A stretch of 64,000 bases of DNA, taken from Dryomyza anilis. Its lineage: Eukaryota > Arthropoda > Insecta > Diptera > Dryomyzidae. How positions within the stretch are numbered: the first letter of the stretch is position 1; every line of letters begins with the position of its first letter. The notes below the pieces were generated by a model. The model had not been told where the DNA came from. It ran no database searches and worked only from the letters and a program-made list of their open reading frames with translations. The translations under genes and the position numbers were made by a program. Where the stretch lies: the NCBI GenBank assembly GCA_951804985.1, contig OX638131.1, positions 6,920,630-6,984,629 on the forward strand, given 5' to 3'. Positions 42,930 through 54,655 of this stretch are shown here, piece by piece.

Positions 42930-44545
42930 TAAAAATTTAAAATTTAATTTTTAACTAAAATTCAATTTTTTAATTAAGATTTAATTCTGGATTAAAAATT
43001 CAATATTTCACTAAAAATATTCATTAAAAATTCATTTTTATTTTTTTTTCATTAAAAATTTTTCATTAAAAATTCAAATTTTTACTAAAAATTCAATTTT
43101 TAACTAAAAATTCAATTTTTAACCAAAAATTCAATTTTTAATTAAAAATTCAATTTTTAACTAAAAAATTCAATTTTTAACTAAAAATTCAATTTTTAAC
43201 TAAAAATTCAATTTTTAACTAAAAATTCAATTTTTAACTAAAAATTCAATTTTTAATTAAAATTCAATTTTTAACTAAAAATTTCATTTTTAACTAAAAA
43301 TTCAATTTTGAACCAAAAATTCATTATTTAATTAAAAATAAAATTTTAACTAATAAATAACATGTTCACTAAAAACTCAATTTTTAACTAAAAATTCAAT
43401 TTTTAGCTAAAAATTCAATTCTTAATTAAAAATTCAATTTTTTAATAAAAATTCAATTTGTAACTAAAAATTCAATTTTTAACTAAAAATTCAATTTTTA
43501 ACTAAAAATTCAATTTTTAACTAAAAATTCAATTTTTAACTAAAAATTCAATTTTTAACTAAAAATTCAATTTTTAATTAAAAATTCAATTTTTAACTAA
43601 AAATTCAATTTTTAATTAAAAATTAAATTTTTAACTAAAAATTCAATTTTTAATTAAAAATTAAATTTATAACTAAAAATTCAATTTATAACTAAAAATT
43701 TACTTTTTCACTAAAAATTTAATTTTTAACTAAAAATTCAATTTTTAACTAAAAATTCAATTTATAACTAAAAATTCAATTTATAATTAAAAATTCAATT
43801 TATAACTAAAAATTCACTTTTTCACTAAAAATTCAATTTTTAACTAAAAATTCAATTTTTAACTAAAAATTCAATTTTTAACTAAAAATTAAATTTTTAC
43901 CTAAAAATTAAATTTTTAACTAAAAATTAAATTTTTAACTAAAAATTAAATTTTTAACTAAAAATTCAATTTTTAACTAAAAATTCAATTTTTAACTAAA
44001 AATTCAATTTTTAACTAAAAATTCAATTTTTAACTAAAAATTCAATTTTTAACTAAAAATTCAATTTTTAACTAAAAATTCAATTTTTAACTAAAAATTC
44101 AATTTATAACTAAAAATTCAATTTTTATCTAAAAATTCAATTTTTAACTAAAAATTCAATTTTTCACTAAAAATTCCATTTATAACTAAAAATTACATTT
44201 TTAACTACACATTCAATTTTAACAAGATATTCAATTTAACACTAAAAATTTAATTGTTTACAATAAAATGAAATTTTAACTAAAAATCACATTTGAACTA
44301 AAATTGAATTTTCAGCAAAATTTTTATTTTTAACTGAACATTTTATTTTTAACTGAAAATTCAATTTTTAACTAAAAATTTAAATTTTTACTTTACCTAC
44401 AATGTTTCACAAAAGATAAATTTTTAACTATAAATTAAATTTTTCACTAAAAATTCAAATTTTCATAGAAGTTCAATTTTCATACAAAATTCTATTAAAA
44501 TTCAATTAAAATTGAAAAATGTATCATTAAAAATTTTGCTGCTAA
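42930..44545. repeat. 19-bp tandem array in inverted orientation, AACTAAAAATTCAATTTTT
   Basis: About 1.6 kb of 19-bp units. The unit is the reverse complement of AGTTAAAAATTGAATTTTT, i.e. the intron 1 satellite with AGTT in place of AGTG. So this is the same family on the other strand. A homogeneous core lies at about 43950-44100. Confidence 0.93.
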
Positions 44546-45111
44546 AATTTCCTGAAAAGAAATTGGCGTCGAGTATGTGAAAGTTTTTCCTTTACAATAA
44601 TCTCCCTCCACCTGTGAAGCTGTTTTAAAGACGCGCTTCCTGCCGCAACATGCGTCGTACATGAGCTGTCATTAATTAACTTAATACATAGCGCTACAGG
44701 CCGCAACAGCTGCCCACGCCGACATTGAGTAACAAAATATTTTGTTAAAATAAATGCGACAACACATATTAGCCAAGAATCAACACAGATAATCAAACAC
44801 AAAACACACACACACACAAAGATACTGTTACAAACAGTGCCGAAAACACACGAAGAACAAGGACACCTTATCGTCCTTGTTTGCGACTTTTAACAGTCAA
44901 CGAAATCGCACAACTTTTCGGCGATTAACACAAATCCCAGCGATGATTCTCAAAAGCGCTTCACTCTCTCTCTCACCCTCGCTATGCCATCGACTTTAAC
45001 CGACTTTTTAACACGAACATATAATTCATTGATAAAAATGAAAGCAGCCGAGCTTTTACGCCTAAAAACACGCACGCACTTTGCGAAAGCTCGCTGCCAT
45101 TGAACCTGAGA
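44546..45111. other. GC-richer region upstream of the orphan promoter
   Basis: It contains a (CA)n run at 44795-44818, a small inverted repeat AAGGACACCTTATCGTCCTT (44861-44880), and CTCTCTCTC at 44965-44975. No open frame of note. Confidence 0.45.
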
Positions 45112-45295
45112 GAGAGAGAGAGCGCGCGCGAAAGTGAGAGCGAAAAGTAACGAAGCACTTTGGTCGTTATCAGTTGTTATCGTATTTCATTGGCCTCTTC
45201 ATTGGCGTCGGTTCGTCTCAACTCGTTTCGCTTCGTTTTCGTTGCTGTTGCGTCGCCATCTTTATAAAAGGCCCGACGCCTTTGCATATGCAACG
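45112..45295 (+). promoter_or_regulatory. GAGA/TATA promoter
   Basis: A (GA)n tract (45109-45122), the kind of site bound by GAGA factor, is followed by GC-richer sequence and a TATA box TATAAAAGG at 45263-45271. The expected start is about 45293-45297 (sequence CAACGCATTG). CTCTCTCTC also lies upstream near 44965. There is no good DPE. Confidence 0.6.
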
Positions 45296-45510
45296 CATTG
45301 CTCAACAAGTGGCGCAACGGTCTGCAAGCTTGCAACGGAAGTGACTACTTCGAACGGAAGAAGTCTGACAACGGACGACTGCTAACGGAAAATATTTAAA
45401 CATTTTGGGAAAATCCCTGTGTCTGTCCAGTGCAAAATTCAATTAAAACTAATTGAGAAATCAGTGCTAAAATTTGTGTCGAATTTAATAGAAAATAAAT
45501 TCAATTGAAA
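45295..45510 (+). other. Probable non-coding first exon of a gene extending beyond the window
   Basis: The roughly 215-bp segment after the TATA box has repeated CAACGGA-type words, turns AT-rich, and ends at a consensus donor AAA|GTGAGT (45511). It has no long ATG-led frame. The layout (TATA box, about 200-base leader, donor) is typical of a fly gene with an untranslated first exon. No later exon is seen before 64000, so the intron would exceed 18 kb and contain the uricase gene on the other strand. Confidence 0.5.
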
Positions 45511-46249
45511 GTGAGTGAAACAAGAAATAATTGAAAAATTAAATAAATAATTCAAAATTTAACATATACAAAATGCTATTATAAAATTAATGTTGTTTGT
45601 TGGTCCAGCAATCGCTGAACTGTTTTAAGGCCGAATAATATCGAGATTATTTTTAATTGTATTTCAAAAGTAGTAAAAATAATTTAAATAAAAAAATCAA
45701 CAAAAAATTGCAATCTGAATTTAGGAGAAAAAAATTGTGTAAGAAAAATAATTTTATTTTAGTACAATTTTTTATTTTCTGAGGGAAAAATTACAATAGG
45801 CAACAAATGAAGGTCTTTTTTTTATTTATTTACGTTTGACTAGTCATAATTTTGAACTGATCATTCTAAATTTCATCGGGTTTATTTTAAATTATGCGCT
45901 GAAGTATTCTAAATGGAATACAAAAGAATTAAATTCGAAAACACGTACAGATTTGTGTTCAAGTCCAGAATATGTTAAAAAAAAACACGAGAATTGGTAA
46001 ATATTTGTTTTACCTAATAACTCAAAAACTTTGGGTAATATAAAAAAATTTATTATGAGGTCTTAATTAGAATCTCTAAGTCCAACGGAAAATCATACTA
46101 AGATCGCAGTCCTATTTTTTTTTTGTGCTGTGTTATTTATTATACCCTGTTTTTTATTAAATCTGATGATATTTTTATTTAAATTGTTATTTTAAACAGA
46201 AAATATTTAAATCAGTTTTTTAGAAGTAACACATACCAAATAGGCTTGA
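45511..46249. other. AT-rich stretch after the orphan donor
   Basis: No gene, RNA or clear repeat is visible. Confidence 0.45.
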
Positions 46250-46985
46250 TTTTTTAAATTAAATTTTTCTTTTATATAAGTAAAGCGTAATTCTAGATTA
46301 ATTAAATGTATGATAAACATGTTCATTTTAAACTCATCGTTCATAATTTGTACGTTTTATAAAGGTTTTCGAAAAGTGAGAACATGAGTCTCCTATGGAT
46401 ATCCCATACATAAATTATGTATAATTCATAAGTAATTAATACTGCTTATACAGTTTTTTCATAAAATTGCAATCGAATTTAAAGAAATTTTTTTGTTTTT
46501 CAAAAAACTGTGGCAAAATTGCGCATATTTTAAAATGTAGTACAGATAGAAAAAATGCAGTCATTTCGAACGATAATTTGAACTATGTTCTGAGTAACCA
46601 TAAATCATTTTCCTATTAATCATTAGATTCTAAATGCTAAAAAAATAATCCAAAAGTAGTTTAAAAACAAATTTAAAATTTTCGTATATTTAATTCCAAA
46701 TATTTTAAATTCATCTTTCGTAATTTGTAGGTTTTATAAATATTTTGGAAAACTTAAGACACTAATAAACCCGAGTTTTCAAAAATCAATTATATATATT
46801 TCCCGGGTATTAATTTTAACTGTTTATTCAGTTTTTGCATAAAATTGCATTAAAAAAATAAAATAAAATTGCAAAAAACTGTAGGGCATATTTTAAAACT
46901 ATAGAATAGATGCAAAAACTGCAGTTATTTGCAACGTTAGTTTGGAATTTGTTCTGAATAACCTTAAATAATTGTCCTATTCCTA
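46250..46985. repeat. Diverged tandem duplication, unit about 370 bp
   Basis: Two blocks share order and words: 'cataatttgtacgttttataaa' at 46343 and 'cgtaatttgtaggttttataaa' at 46716, then 'cataaaattgca', 'aaaaaactgt(g/a)', 'gcatattttaaaa' and 'tgttctgagtaacc/tgttctgaataacc'. Confidence 0.65.
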
Positions 46986-47000
46986 TAATAAACAGGAATT

Positions 47001-47312
47001 ATAATAATAATAATAGTTTGGTGCTACAGTCCTGTACAGAACTTCGGCCGAGCTCTCTCACCATTTTGAGCTGTGCGTGTTATATTTGTACTCAAAGTGG
47101 TGGGACCTACAGTTTATTGCCGAATCCGAACGGCGGGTGAGAGCTTTTCATAGGCAATGTTTTACTCTCGTAGGTTTGCCATTTACTGACGAGAGGTAGC
47201 CCGGTATAGAAAAATGTTTCTATGAAAAGATGTTGTTAGCCCCAGTCCAGGCTTGAACCGGAGACCTTTCGGCTCGCAGTCCAACGCACTAACCACTGAG
47301 CTACCGCGGCTA
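47001..47312 (-). mobile_element. tRNA-derived SINE, copy 2
   Basis: A near full-length copy: on the minus strand it opens GCCGCGGTAGCTCAGTGG, has a B-box-like GGTTCAAGCC, then the body 'atcttttcatagaaac', and ends with a (ATT)n tail (plus strand 'ataataataataatag'). Confidence 0.85.
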
Positions 47313-47547
47313 CATGGCAAAACTTACTGAAGAGAAATGTCAAAAGAGCGGCAAAAAATATGGCGTCGTTTGCTGTCCCTGTCGCTCTACTTTTGTAGCG
47401 TCCCATTTGTAAAACCCTTTATAACTCGATTTTGGTTTTATTGCAGTTTTGAAAATCTCTTTATGAGTAGAATATCACTGCATAGTCATTTTTTTGAATT
47501 TTGCGGTCCAAATTTGAAATACAGTCAAATAACACTTATTATCATAT

Positions 47548-47801
47548 CGTCGTTGTAGAACGAAAAGTCACCAAATACATTTTCAAAATGCCAAATATTC
47601 ATTTACAATAATCTTTGTAAATTTGTCAATTTTTAATCTATGATCTCAATTTTTTTACAACTTGATAAGAAAACGTAAATCTATCCATTGACTTTTCAAC
47701 TATAAAAATGCATCAATTACTTTTTATAATATTAATCAACAAACTCGAAATTTAAGTTTTTCATCAAAATGTATTTGGTGACTTTTCGTTCTACAACGAC
47801 G
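47548..47801. mobile_element. MITE delta, copy 2
   Basis: 254 bp, flanked by ATAT, with ends CGTCGTTGTAGAACGAAAAG and CTTTTCGTTCTACAACGACG that are perfect inverted repeats. Confidence 0.92.
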
Positions 47802-48757
47802 ATATATAAATAATTTTAATATTTCTTTTAGTGACTACTTTAAGTATTTTTAACTTCTTTTGTGGTAATGAAAGAAAATCTATAAATATGAGTATTTGTT
47901 AACAATATATTTGTTAACCTTTAAAGCAAAAATATAAAATTTAAATAAAAGTTAAATTTATAATATACTTTCAAGGCATTTTTCCATTAAAGCAAAATAC
48001 TGACCACTGGATAGACTCAATTTGTTTTAAACATGTGCTAACATGTTCCTATACGTGTTATTTTCCTGTAGCCGTTTACCGATATTCGGAATACCAAACC
48101 GTTTGTGTATAAATCAATTTACCTCGTAAGTAGTACAATTGAAAAATTTTAAGAAATATATTCGGACAGACAAAACATCGTAACTACATTCTTCTTCAAA
48201 TATTTCTGCATGTAATGGATATTTTAGCAATTGGGCACCACCATTATTATTGTCAGCTCATTTAAAGAATACTTTACGAAAAAAATCAATAAAATATTAA
48301 ACTATTCGATTTTGAGACGTTTTTTCGTCTCCAGCGAAATTTGCTTTTTGTTGGTTACGATCTTTTGTCTGTAAGGTAAAAAGAATTGTAATATAATTTA
48401 TTATTTCAAAATTAGTCCAGACAGACAGTAGAACTAGTTTTGTAAAGTGCTGTATTTTTCTATTCTAAAAAGTGGTCTAAATTTTTATTGAAATTTTGAC
48501 CAAAGTTTTGTTAAAAATGTTTCGGAATAAAAAACAAACTGTGTATGCAGTCAAAATCCACAACTGAAACTTATATAGAATTATTGTATTAAAGAATGAC
48601 ATAATTATAGGAACATTTATTTCCCCTTTTACATTAGGTATTATTAAAGGGCTTGGTGCAAAAATGTGTCGAGTGCGTTTTTAACTTTACTAAAAAATCA
48701 ACTAAAACGGTCTAAATTTGTCAATATAACGATGAATATGTATTAAAAAGTGTATAT
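47802..48757. other. AT-rich stretch between MITE delta and a SINE
   Basis: The phrase 'tattcggaataccaaac' near 48083 recurs as 'tattcggataccaaac' near 49088, on the far side of the SINE. This suggests the flanks may belong to one older repeat. No gene is supported. Confidence 0.4.
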
Positions 48758-49068
48758 AGTCGCGGTAGCTCAGTGGTTAGTGCGTTGGACTGCGAGCCGA
48801 AAGGTCCCCGGTTTAAGTCTGGACTGGGGCTAACAACATCTTTTCATAGAAACATTTTTCTACACCGCGCTACCTCTCGGCAGTAAATGGCAAACCTACG
48901 AGAGTAAAATATTGCCTATGAAAAGCTCTCACCCGCCGTTCGGATTCGGCAATAAACTGTAGGTCCCACCACTTCGAGTACAAATATAACACGCACAGCT
49001 GAAAATGGTGAGAGAGCTCGGCCGAAGTTCTATATAGGACTGTAGCGCCAAACTATTATTATTATATA
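48758..49068 (+). mobile_element. tRNA-derived SINE, copy 1 (most complete)
   Basis: The tRNA-like head has A box TAGCTCAGTGGTTAG and B-box-like GGTTTAAGTCT. A body of about 220 bp (atcttttcatagaaac, ctcggcagtaaatggc, ctctcacccgccgttcgg, gagagctcggccgaag) follows, ending in (ATT)n. The head-to-tail layout is that of an RNA polymerase III SINE. Four other copies are in the window. Confidence 0.88.
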
Positions 49069-49075
49069 TATATAT

Positions 49076-50423
49076 CGGATATAGAATATTCGGATACCAA
49101 ACGAAGCATAAACTCTATTTCGGAATATTATGGGCTTGACTATTTTGTTTTAAACTTAGTTAATAAATTTACCGGGTTTTATTTCATTGGTATCCGAAAA
49201 GAAATCGAGTTCCATACATAATGGCATCGAACGTACTTTTACAGGAATAAAGAATTTCATTGATATCCTAAACCGTTTTTGTTTGTAGCGCTCTTATTGA
49301 AAAACACTTTACCTATATAAAAATATAATTTTGTGTTCAAACATTTTGAAACAGTTGGATATAATTCATAGTGAAGACATCAGTGCGTATTTTATTTGCA
49401 TTTCAAAAACGAAAGTATAATCAAATTTTAATTTAATAAATTTGTATTGAATTTTTAAATATCTCATAGTAGCATTTCAAATTGGGAATAAAACATTTAA
49501 ATGAATTGATATTCGAAAACCGTTTTCATATCCATACTCAGAGAGATCTCATGTACAAAATATATATATTTTTTTTATTATTTGCATTTGAAATGCAAAT
49601 AAAAATCGCAAACGAATTGATCTAAAAAAAAAATGTTTAGAATAATATTTGGTTTCATGTACAAGTCGATTTTTTCATGTGTACAAAATACTGTCGGACG
49701 GTGCGGTGCATTAAGTAAAGCATAATTAGTTCAATCTCAAAGTTTAAATCAATTTAATCAGAATGTCTTGGTTTTTCCGAGTAATTATTTCAATCGTACA
49801 GTTTTTTCTTTCATGTTATGTGCTACTAAAAATTCCGAGAAATAAACACACATAAGTCATTGCTCATTAAATATTTAACAATTTCTTAATTACTTCACGA
49901 TATAAATTTTCAAACATTCGCGTTACAAAATTTCACATGAAAAGAACCCACCTCACAAAAATATATAAGACTTTATTTTCTATTATAAAATATTTAAATT
50001 TACACTTTACGTCAGAAATATACTTATTAATTGTATGTAAATTAAATATAAAGTGTTCTATTAAAATTTAAGAATATAAAATCGGAATCCCATGTTGGAA
50101 AAAACGATGGGCCCAAGGTTCGCCCAGTCTTGCGCCAAGAATGCATTGCTCTGTGCCAGGTCTGGTACCCAGAACTGCTGAATACTGGTTAGGCCTTGGA
50201 ATGATGAGAAGGGCGCAAGACTGGCTCTAAATATTCGGCGAAGACTGTTAAAAAATATTTGGACAATGTAATATAACAATAATGTGGCAGGACTGGACCA
50301 TTTCTAAAATGCAATTTTTTTTTTTACATTTTTTTCTTTTTCTACCATTCTATTTAATTTATTTCCCATTTATTTTATACAATTTCCAATTTTTAGTAAT
50401 TTAACAATTGTAGAAAAAATTCA
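49076..50423. other. Stretch without genes
   Basis: Mostly AT-rich. A GC-richer patch at 50090-50240 has words (gcgccaaga, cccagtcttg, gcgcaagactgg) resembling the reverse complement of the repeat at 51530-52045. Confidence 0.4.
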
Positions 50424-50510
50424 GTTGGCACAAACTGGAATCGAACTCTTGACTTGGAAGTTAACGTCCACTGCTCTCCCCCTTTGGCTACGCATCTGAC
50501 TTATATTGTC
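50424..50510 (-). repeat. tRNA-like sequence (pseudo-tRNA or SINE head)
   Basis: On the minus strand it carries a B-box-like GAGTTCGATTCC, an upstream TAGCCAAAGGGGGAGAGCAG D-arm-like part, and a TGGA...TCCA stem around GTTAAC. The acceptor stem does not close clearly, so I do not call a functional tRNA. Confidence 0.45.
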
Positions 50511-50611
50511 TGAGATTTTTGCTTCAAAATCAAAATTTATGTTTTTTTTCTAATTTGACAATTTTTTTCTGATGTGACAGACATTTTCAAATTAAAAAGT
50601 TCACGATTTTG

Positions 50612-50685
50612 AAAAAATGCGGGTAGAGCTCCGGACTTGCACGCAGGAAATTCGGGTTCGAGTCCCATTCGGATTTTTGTTATTT
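50612..50685 (+). repeat. tRNA-like sequence (pseudo-tRNA or SINE head)
   Basis: It contains a consensus B box GGGTTCGAGTCCC and an upstream GGGTAGAGCTCCGGAC part. It faces the tRNA-like sequence at 50424-50510. No convincing cloverleaf acceptor stem. Confidence 0.45.
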
Positions 50686-50734
50686 TAATATTCTACACCT
50701 ATGAGGTACAGGGTACATTAAGTTTGTGCAGATA

Positions 50735-50822
50735 TTGTAACGCCCCTTAGGAGGCGTGTCCGGTATGGAAAAGTATATATATTCTTGATCAGCATCACTA
50801 CCCAAGTGTGTTTAGCCATGTC

Positions 50823-50854
<32 letters not shown>

Positions 50855-51490
50855 CGTCTGTTCGTCTGTCTGTTCGAAAACGTAGTAACTTGAGAAATAC
50901 TTCTTAGAATGCGATGAAATTTCGTTTCAACATGTTTTAGCCAAAATGAAATGAGCCAAATCGGTCTACGGACACGCTCACCTCCAATACAAGTCACTTT
51001 TATATAAGTCTTTAGGAACTAATAACTCGAAAAGTATTCCAGATATATTTATAAAATTTAAAATGTATTGTGGCGTGATCTGCCCACATTTTTTTCTTAA
51101 TTATTTTCCGGGTTTTCATAGAGGAACTTTTAGCCGTAAATTATTAAAATCAAATCTATGAAATATTAGCCTAAAAAAACTTAAATATAGGCGTGGTCCT
51201 CCCACTTTTATTTTTATAATTCTTTTTATTAGTTTTTTTATACTTTTATATTAATTTTTTAAATTAAGGGGATATTAGAAGTTAATGTCTGATATGTGAA
51301 TAATATACCAATGTGAGGGGGGGGGCGTTCAGCGTAATTAATAACTTAAATTAAGGTATACAATTAAATATCCCACATTAATATCCCCACCAAAGGTGTA
51401 GGGTATTCCATAATCGGGCCCGACCGACTATAAAGTCCGTCCAATGTGACCGAACTTACCCATGTGACCTAACTTTCCCAACTCGTTTTA
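50735..51490 (+). mobile_element. mini-me/DINE-like element, full-length or nearly so
   Basis: It contains TATATATTCTTGATCAGCAT, then the tetranucleotide run (GTCT)n at 50822-50872, the two features that define dipteran mini-me elements. Its 3' half matches 1-434, including the palindrome around GGGCCCGACCGACT and the terminal CATGTGACCTAACTTTCCC. It has no coding capacity. The left boundary is approximate. Confidence 0.75.
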
Positions 51491-51529
51491 TTATTATTTT
51501 TTTTTTAATTGAAGTATGATTTGGCCGCT

Positions 51530-52045
51530 TGGTACTGGCTAAATCTCCATTCACGAAGACATATTCAATAAGACTTTTGGAAAAATATCGGTTATCCAAG
51601 ATTGGTAATCCAATCATGACTGAGACTATTAAAGTCTAATCAGCCATGCCTTGGACGGCCAAGGTTGGATATTCCTTATGCCCGTTGTCAAGCCTGGCAT
51701 TTCCTACATGGGTACCCAAGCATATGTCTGTTAGTTATGGCTGAGTCTTGGTCGAGAACTACCCTACCAGACCTGCATTTGTCACTTCTGGCTGAGTCTT
51801 GGGCAAAGGTGTTTTAACCAAGCATTGGTTTGTCAATTCTGGCTGAGTCTAGGTCGAGAAATTCTTTACCAAGCTTTCATTTGTCAGTTCTGGCAGGATC
51901 ATGGGCGAGAACTACCTTACCAGGGCTTGGTCTCCCAGTTCTAGGTAAGTTTTGGGCGAAGGTTTATTAATCAAGCATTTGTCTGCCAGTGCTGGTTGAG
52001 TGTTCAGCCCGTCGTCAGGCCTAGCATTTCCTATATGGGATGTTG
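51530..52045. repeat. Diverged tandem repeat, unit about 60 bp (GGCTGAGTCTTGG)
   Basis: 'caagcatttgtctg(t/c)cag', 'ttctggctgagtcttggtcg' and 'agaactaccttacca' recur in order about every 60-65 bp, seven or eight times. GC content is much higher than in the flanks. Confidence 0.75.
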
Positions 52046-52067
52046 TGATAGTAATTGATTTCGTGTC

Positions 52068-52202
52068 TATAATAATAATAGTTTGACACTACAGCTCTAT
52101 AAGAACTTAGGCCGAGCTCTCTCACCATTTTGAGCTGTGCGTGTTATATTTGTACTCAAAGTGGTGGGACCTACAGTTTATTGCCGAATCCGAACGAATC
52201 CG
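52068..52202 (-). mobile_element. tRNA-derived SINE, copy 3, truncated
   Basis: Only the tail-side part remains: plus strand 'ataataataatagtttg', 'ggccgagctctctcacc', 'ggtgggacctacagtttatt', 'gccgaatccgaacg'. It stops there, so the tRNA head is missing. This is the 5' truncation seen in reverse-transcribed elements. Confidence 0.8.
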
Positions 52203-52758
52203 AAATTTATAACAGATGAAGAAATAGACAACTTCTAATACAAATTAGGCCTTTGTCTGCTTCAAATCTTTCATAAAAATATTTCTCAAATGTCTCGACT
52301 CTAGAGTAGGGTGCTCCGGAAAAACCAAAAGTATTTATTTTTCAAAACCGTAACACGGTTTTAGTATTCTTGTGTGGAAAAAATGTGTCTGTATTTTTTT
52401 GATATTTTTAGAACGTATGTCTGTAATTTTTCTAACATATTTCGGGCATATTCCGGCAAACACACATTTATCTGGGAAGTGTATGGGAACAAACGAGTGC
52501 TGGAAATTATTGTGTATAAAACAAAGTCGAACGAAAATAATAAAAAATGTGAACTTTGAAATTAGAGGCATCGACAATTGTGATAAATATTTTTTGGTAA
52601 GTTCGAATAAACAAAAAAGTGAGCTTTTCACATTATCTCCGGAAATAAGATCGAGAATTAGGTCTCGGAAATTCGAGAAATTCTTAAATAACCTAACAAA
52701 AATTTTGCATAGATTCTAAATTGTACCATTCATTAATCTATAATATCGTCGATAATCC
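52203..52758. other. Stretch between two SINE copies
   Basis: Short frames on both strands (60-115 codons) have no recognisable domain. No gene is supported. Confidence 0.4.
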
Positions 52759-53050
52759 TATAATAATAGTTTGGCATTACAGTCCTATAAGAACTTAGGC
52801 CGAGCTCTCTAACTACTTTGAGCTGTGCGAGTTATATTTATACTTAAAGTGGTGGGACCTAATACCGAATCCGAAGTACGGGTGAGCGCTTTTCATAGGC
52901 AAAGTTTTACTCTCGTAGGGTTGCCATTTGCTCCCGAGAGGTAGCGCGATATAGAAAATTGTTATCTATGAAAAGATGTTGTTAGCCCCAGTCCAGACTT
53001 GAACATGGGACCTTTCGCAGTCCAACGCACTAACTACGGAGCTACCGACG
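52759..53050 (-). mobile_element. tRNA-derived SINE, copy 4, with small deletions
   Basis: Plus strand runs from 'tataataatagtttggc' through 'ggccgagctctct', 'ggtgggacctaatacc' (the 'cagtttattg' words are missing) to 'actaactacggagctacc'. Head and tail are both present. Confidence 0.8.
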
Positions 53051-53149
53051 CTACCGTCAGATGATCCTGCAATACTGCTTATCTATTATTTCGAATACCG
53101 CAAAAAAAATAGTTTACAGAAAAAAAAGATGTTTCGTATCTTTATTCTG

Positions 53150-54310
53150 CACTAACTTTATCCGTAATTTATAATCATATTTTATAATTTATAACATAGT
53201 TTATAATTTATAATCGAATCTGGTATGATAAATCGAAATTTAAAATTTCGAAACTAAACATACCGTAGACAAAAATGTCGAAACCTGAAAATGTCGAAAA
53301 AAAAAGTTTGACACTAAAATGTTGAAAACCAAAATGTCGAAATTTAATATGACGACATCATTTTTTTGCCGAAAAAATGATAGAAAATGTCGAAAAAACT
53401 GCAACGAAACAAAATATATATATATATATAATTCAAGTAAATATAATAAAACACGAAGATAAAAATATTAAAAAAAGAAATATATTCAAAAAAAACAACG
53501 TAGACTCCATAATTCTGACTACCGTTGTAGAGAAAATCAGAATCTCCGCTACGAATTCTGATTTTTAGCTACTCTAGTATTCATGCGGAGATTTTTAAAT
53601 ATGCTGCCTTCAAAATACCATCTTGGAATTTAGCTTCAACACTTATAATAAATCAACAAATATTTTGTTTTTTTTTTTAAATACTTTTTTTAAGGACATG
53701 CAATTTGAAGTTCAAGGATAACGACCATTGGGCATATGTTCATGTTTAGAAGAAATTTTCTAAAAGATTGTTTTATTAGTTTTAAAACGAAAACTTAACA
53801 AAGTTTCCAGCATCAACAGATATTTCAATAGGAACCACCATAGAAAAGTTATCTATGACAATATTTTAACTTTAGACTATATCTCTGGAAAAAGTGATAT
53901 ATCTAGAAATAGTGGCCGGAAAAATATAAAAAAATGGTGAAATTTTTTCATTAAAATCGAAGAGGGTGAGTTGCAAATCCTGGGAGATTTGTTGTGGACT
54001 TGCTCATATAAGATTTAAAATTTGTTTTTCGACATTTTGATATTTCGGCATTTTAATTTTCGGCATTTTTTGATACTATAAAAAAATGTTTTCTTTGTAT
54101 AGTTTCAAAGATTTTTCGACATTTTCTTGCTATAAAATATTTTTCGACATTTTGTGATTCGGCAAAATATTGTTTCGGCGTTCTAAGTCTTTTATAATAT
54201 CGACATTTTAAGTTTCCGACTTCTTTTTTTCGACATTTTGTACAGATCCCTTTATAATCATAGTTTATAATCTAATTTATGTGAACAAAATAATAATTAT
54301 AACTGGATTA
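53150..54310. mobile_element. Probable foldback-like element with AAAATGTCGAAA repeats
   Basis: The left part (53225-53400) has many AAAATGTCGAAA-type words; the right part (54020-54250) has the complementary TTTTCGACATTTTG words. The outer flanks 'cataatttataatc' and 'tttataatcatagtttataatc' also mirror each other. Exact ends are not defined. Confidence 0.5.
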
Positions 54311-54424
54311 TAGAACAAATTAACACGATATTTTCGCATTAAATTGAGCTGTATTGCAGTATCCACTATGTGTAAACCTTCATCATCGGACAATACTATT
54401 TACTTCTTTTTAATATTGCATAGC

Positions 54425-54655
54425 ACACTCAGAAAAACATACCATAAAATTAATAGTTTTTACTATTAAAATTAGTCAATAGGATATTTGTCCGATAAAC
54501 TTTTAACTCAATCGGTGAATCCTATTAAATACTACAAAGTACCATAAAATTTATTTGAGTTTGTATGAAAATATTTATTATTTGTATACTATTAAATCAA
54601 TAACTGTCCTATTGACAAATTTGAATGGGATTTTATGAGTTTTTTTTCTGAGTGC
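54425..54655 (+). mobile_element. MITE alpha, copy 3
   Basis: 231 bp with ends ACACTCAGAAAAA and TTTTTTTTCTGAGTG and the family body words 'agtcaataggat' and 'ctgtcctattgac'. It is in the same orientation as copy 1. Confidence 0.75.

Noticed and set aside
45134..45385. 83-codon frame over the orphan promoter
   Set aside because: It spans the TATA box and start region, so it cannot be read from the predicted transcript, and shows no domain.
48758..48830. Functional tRNA gene
   Set aside because: The head has A and B boxes but lacks a closed acceptor stem and is followed by a conserved SINE body in several copies.
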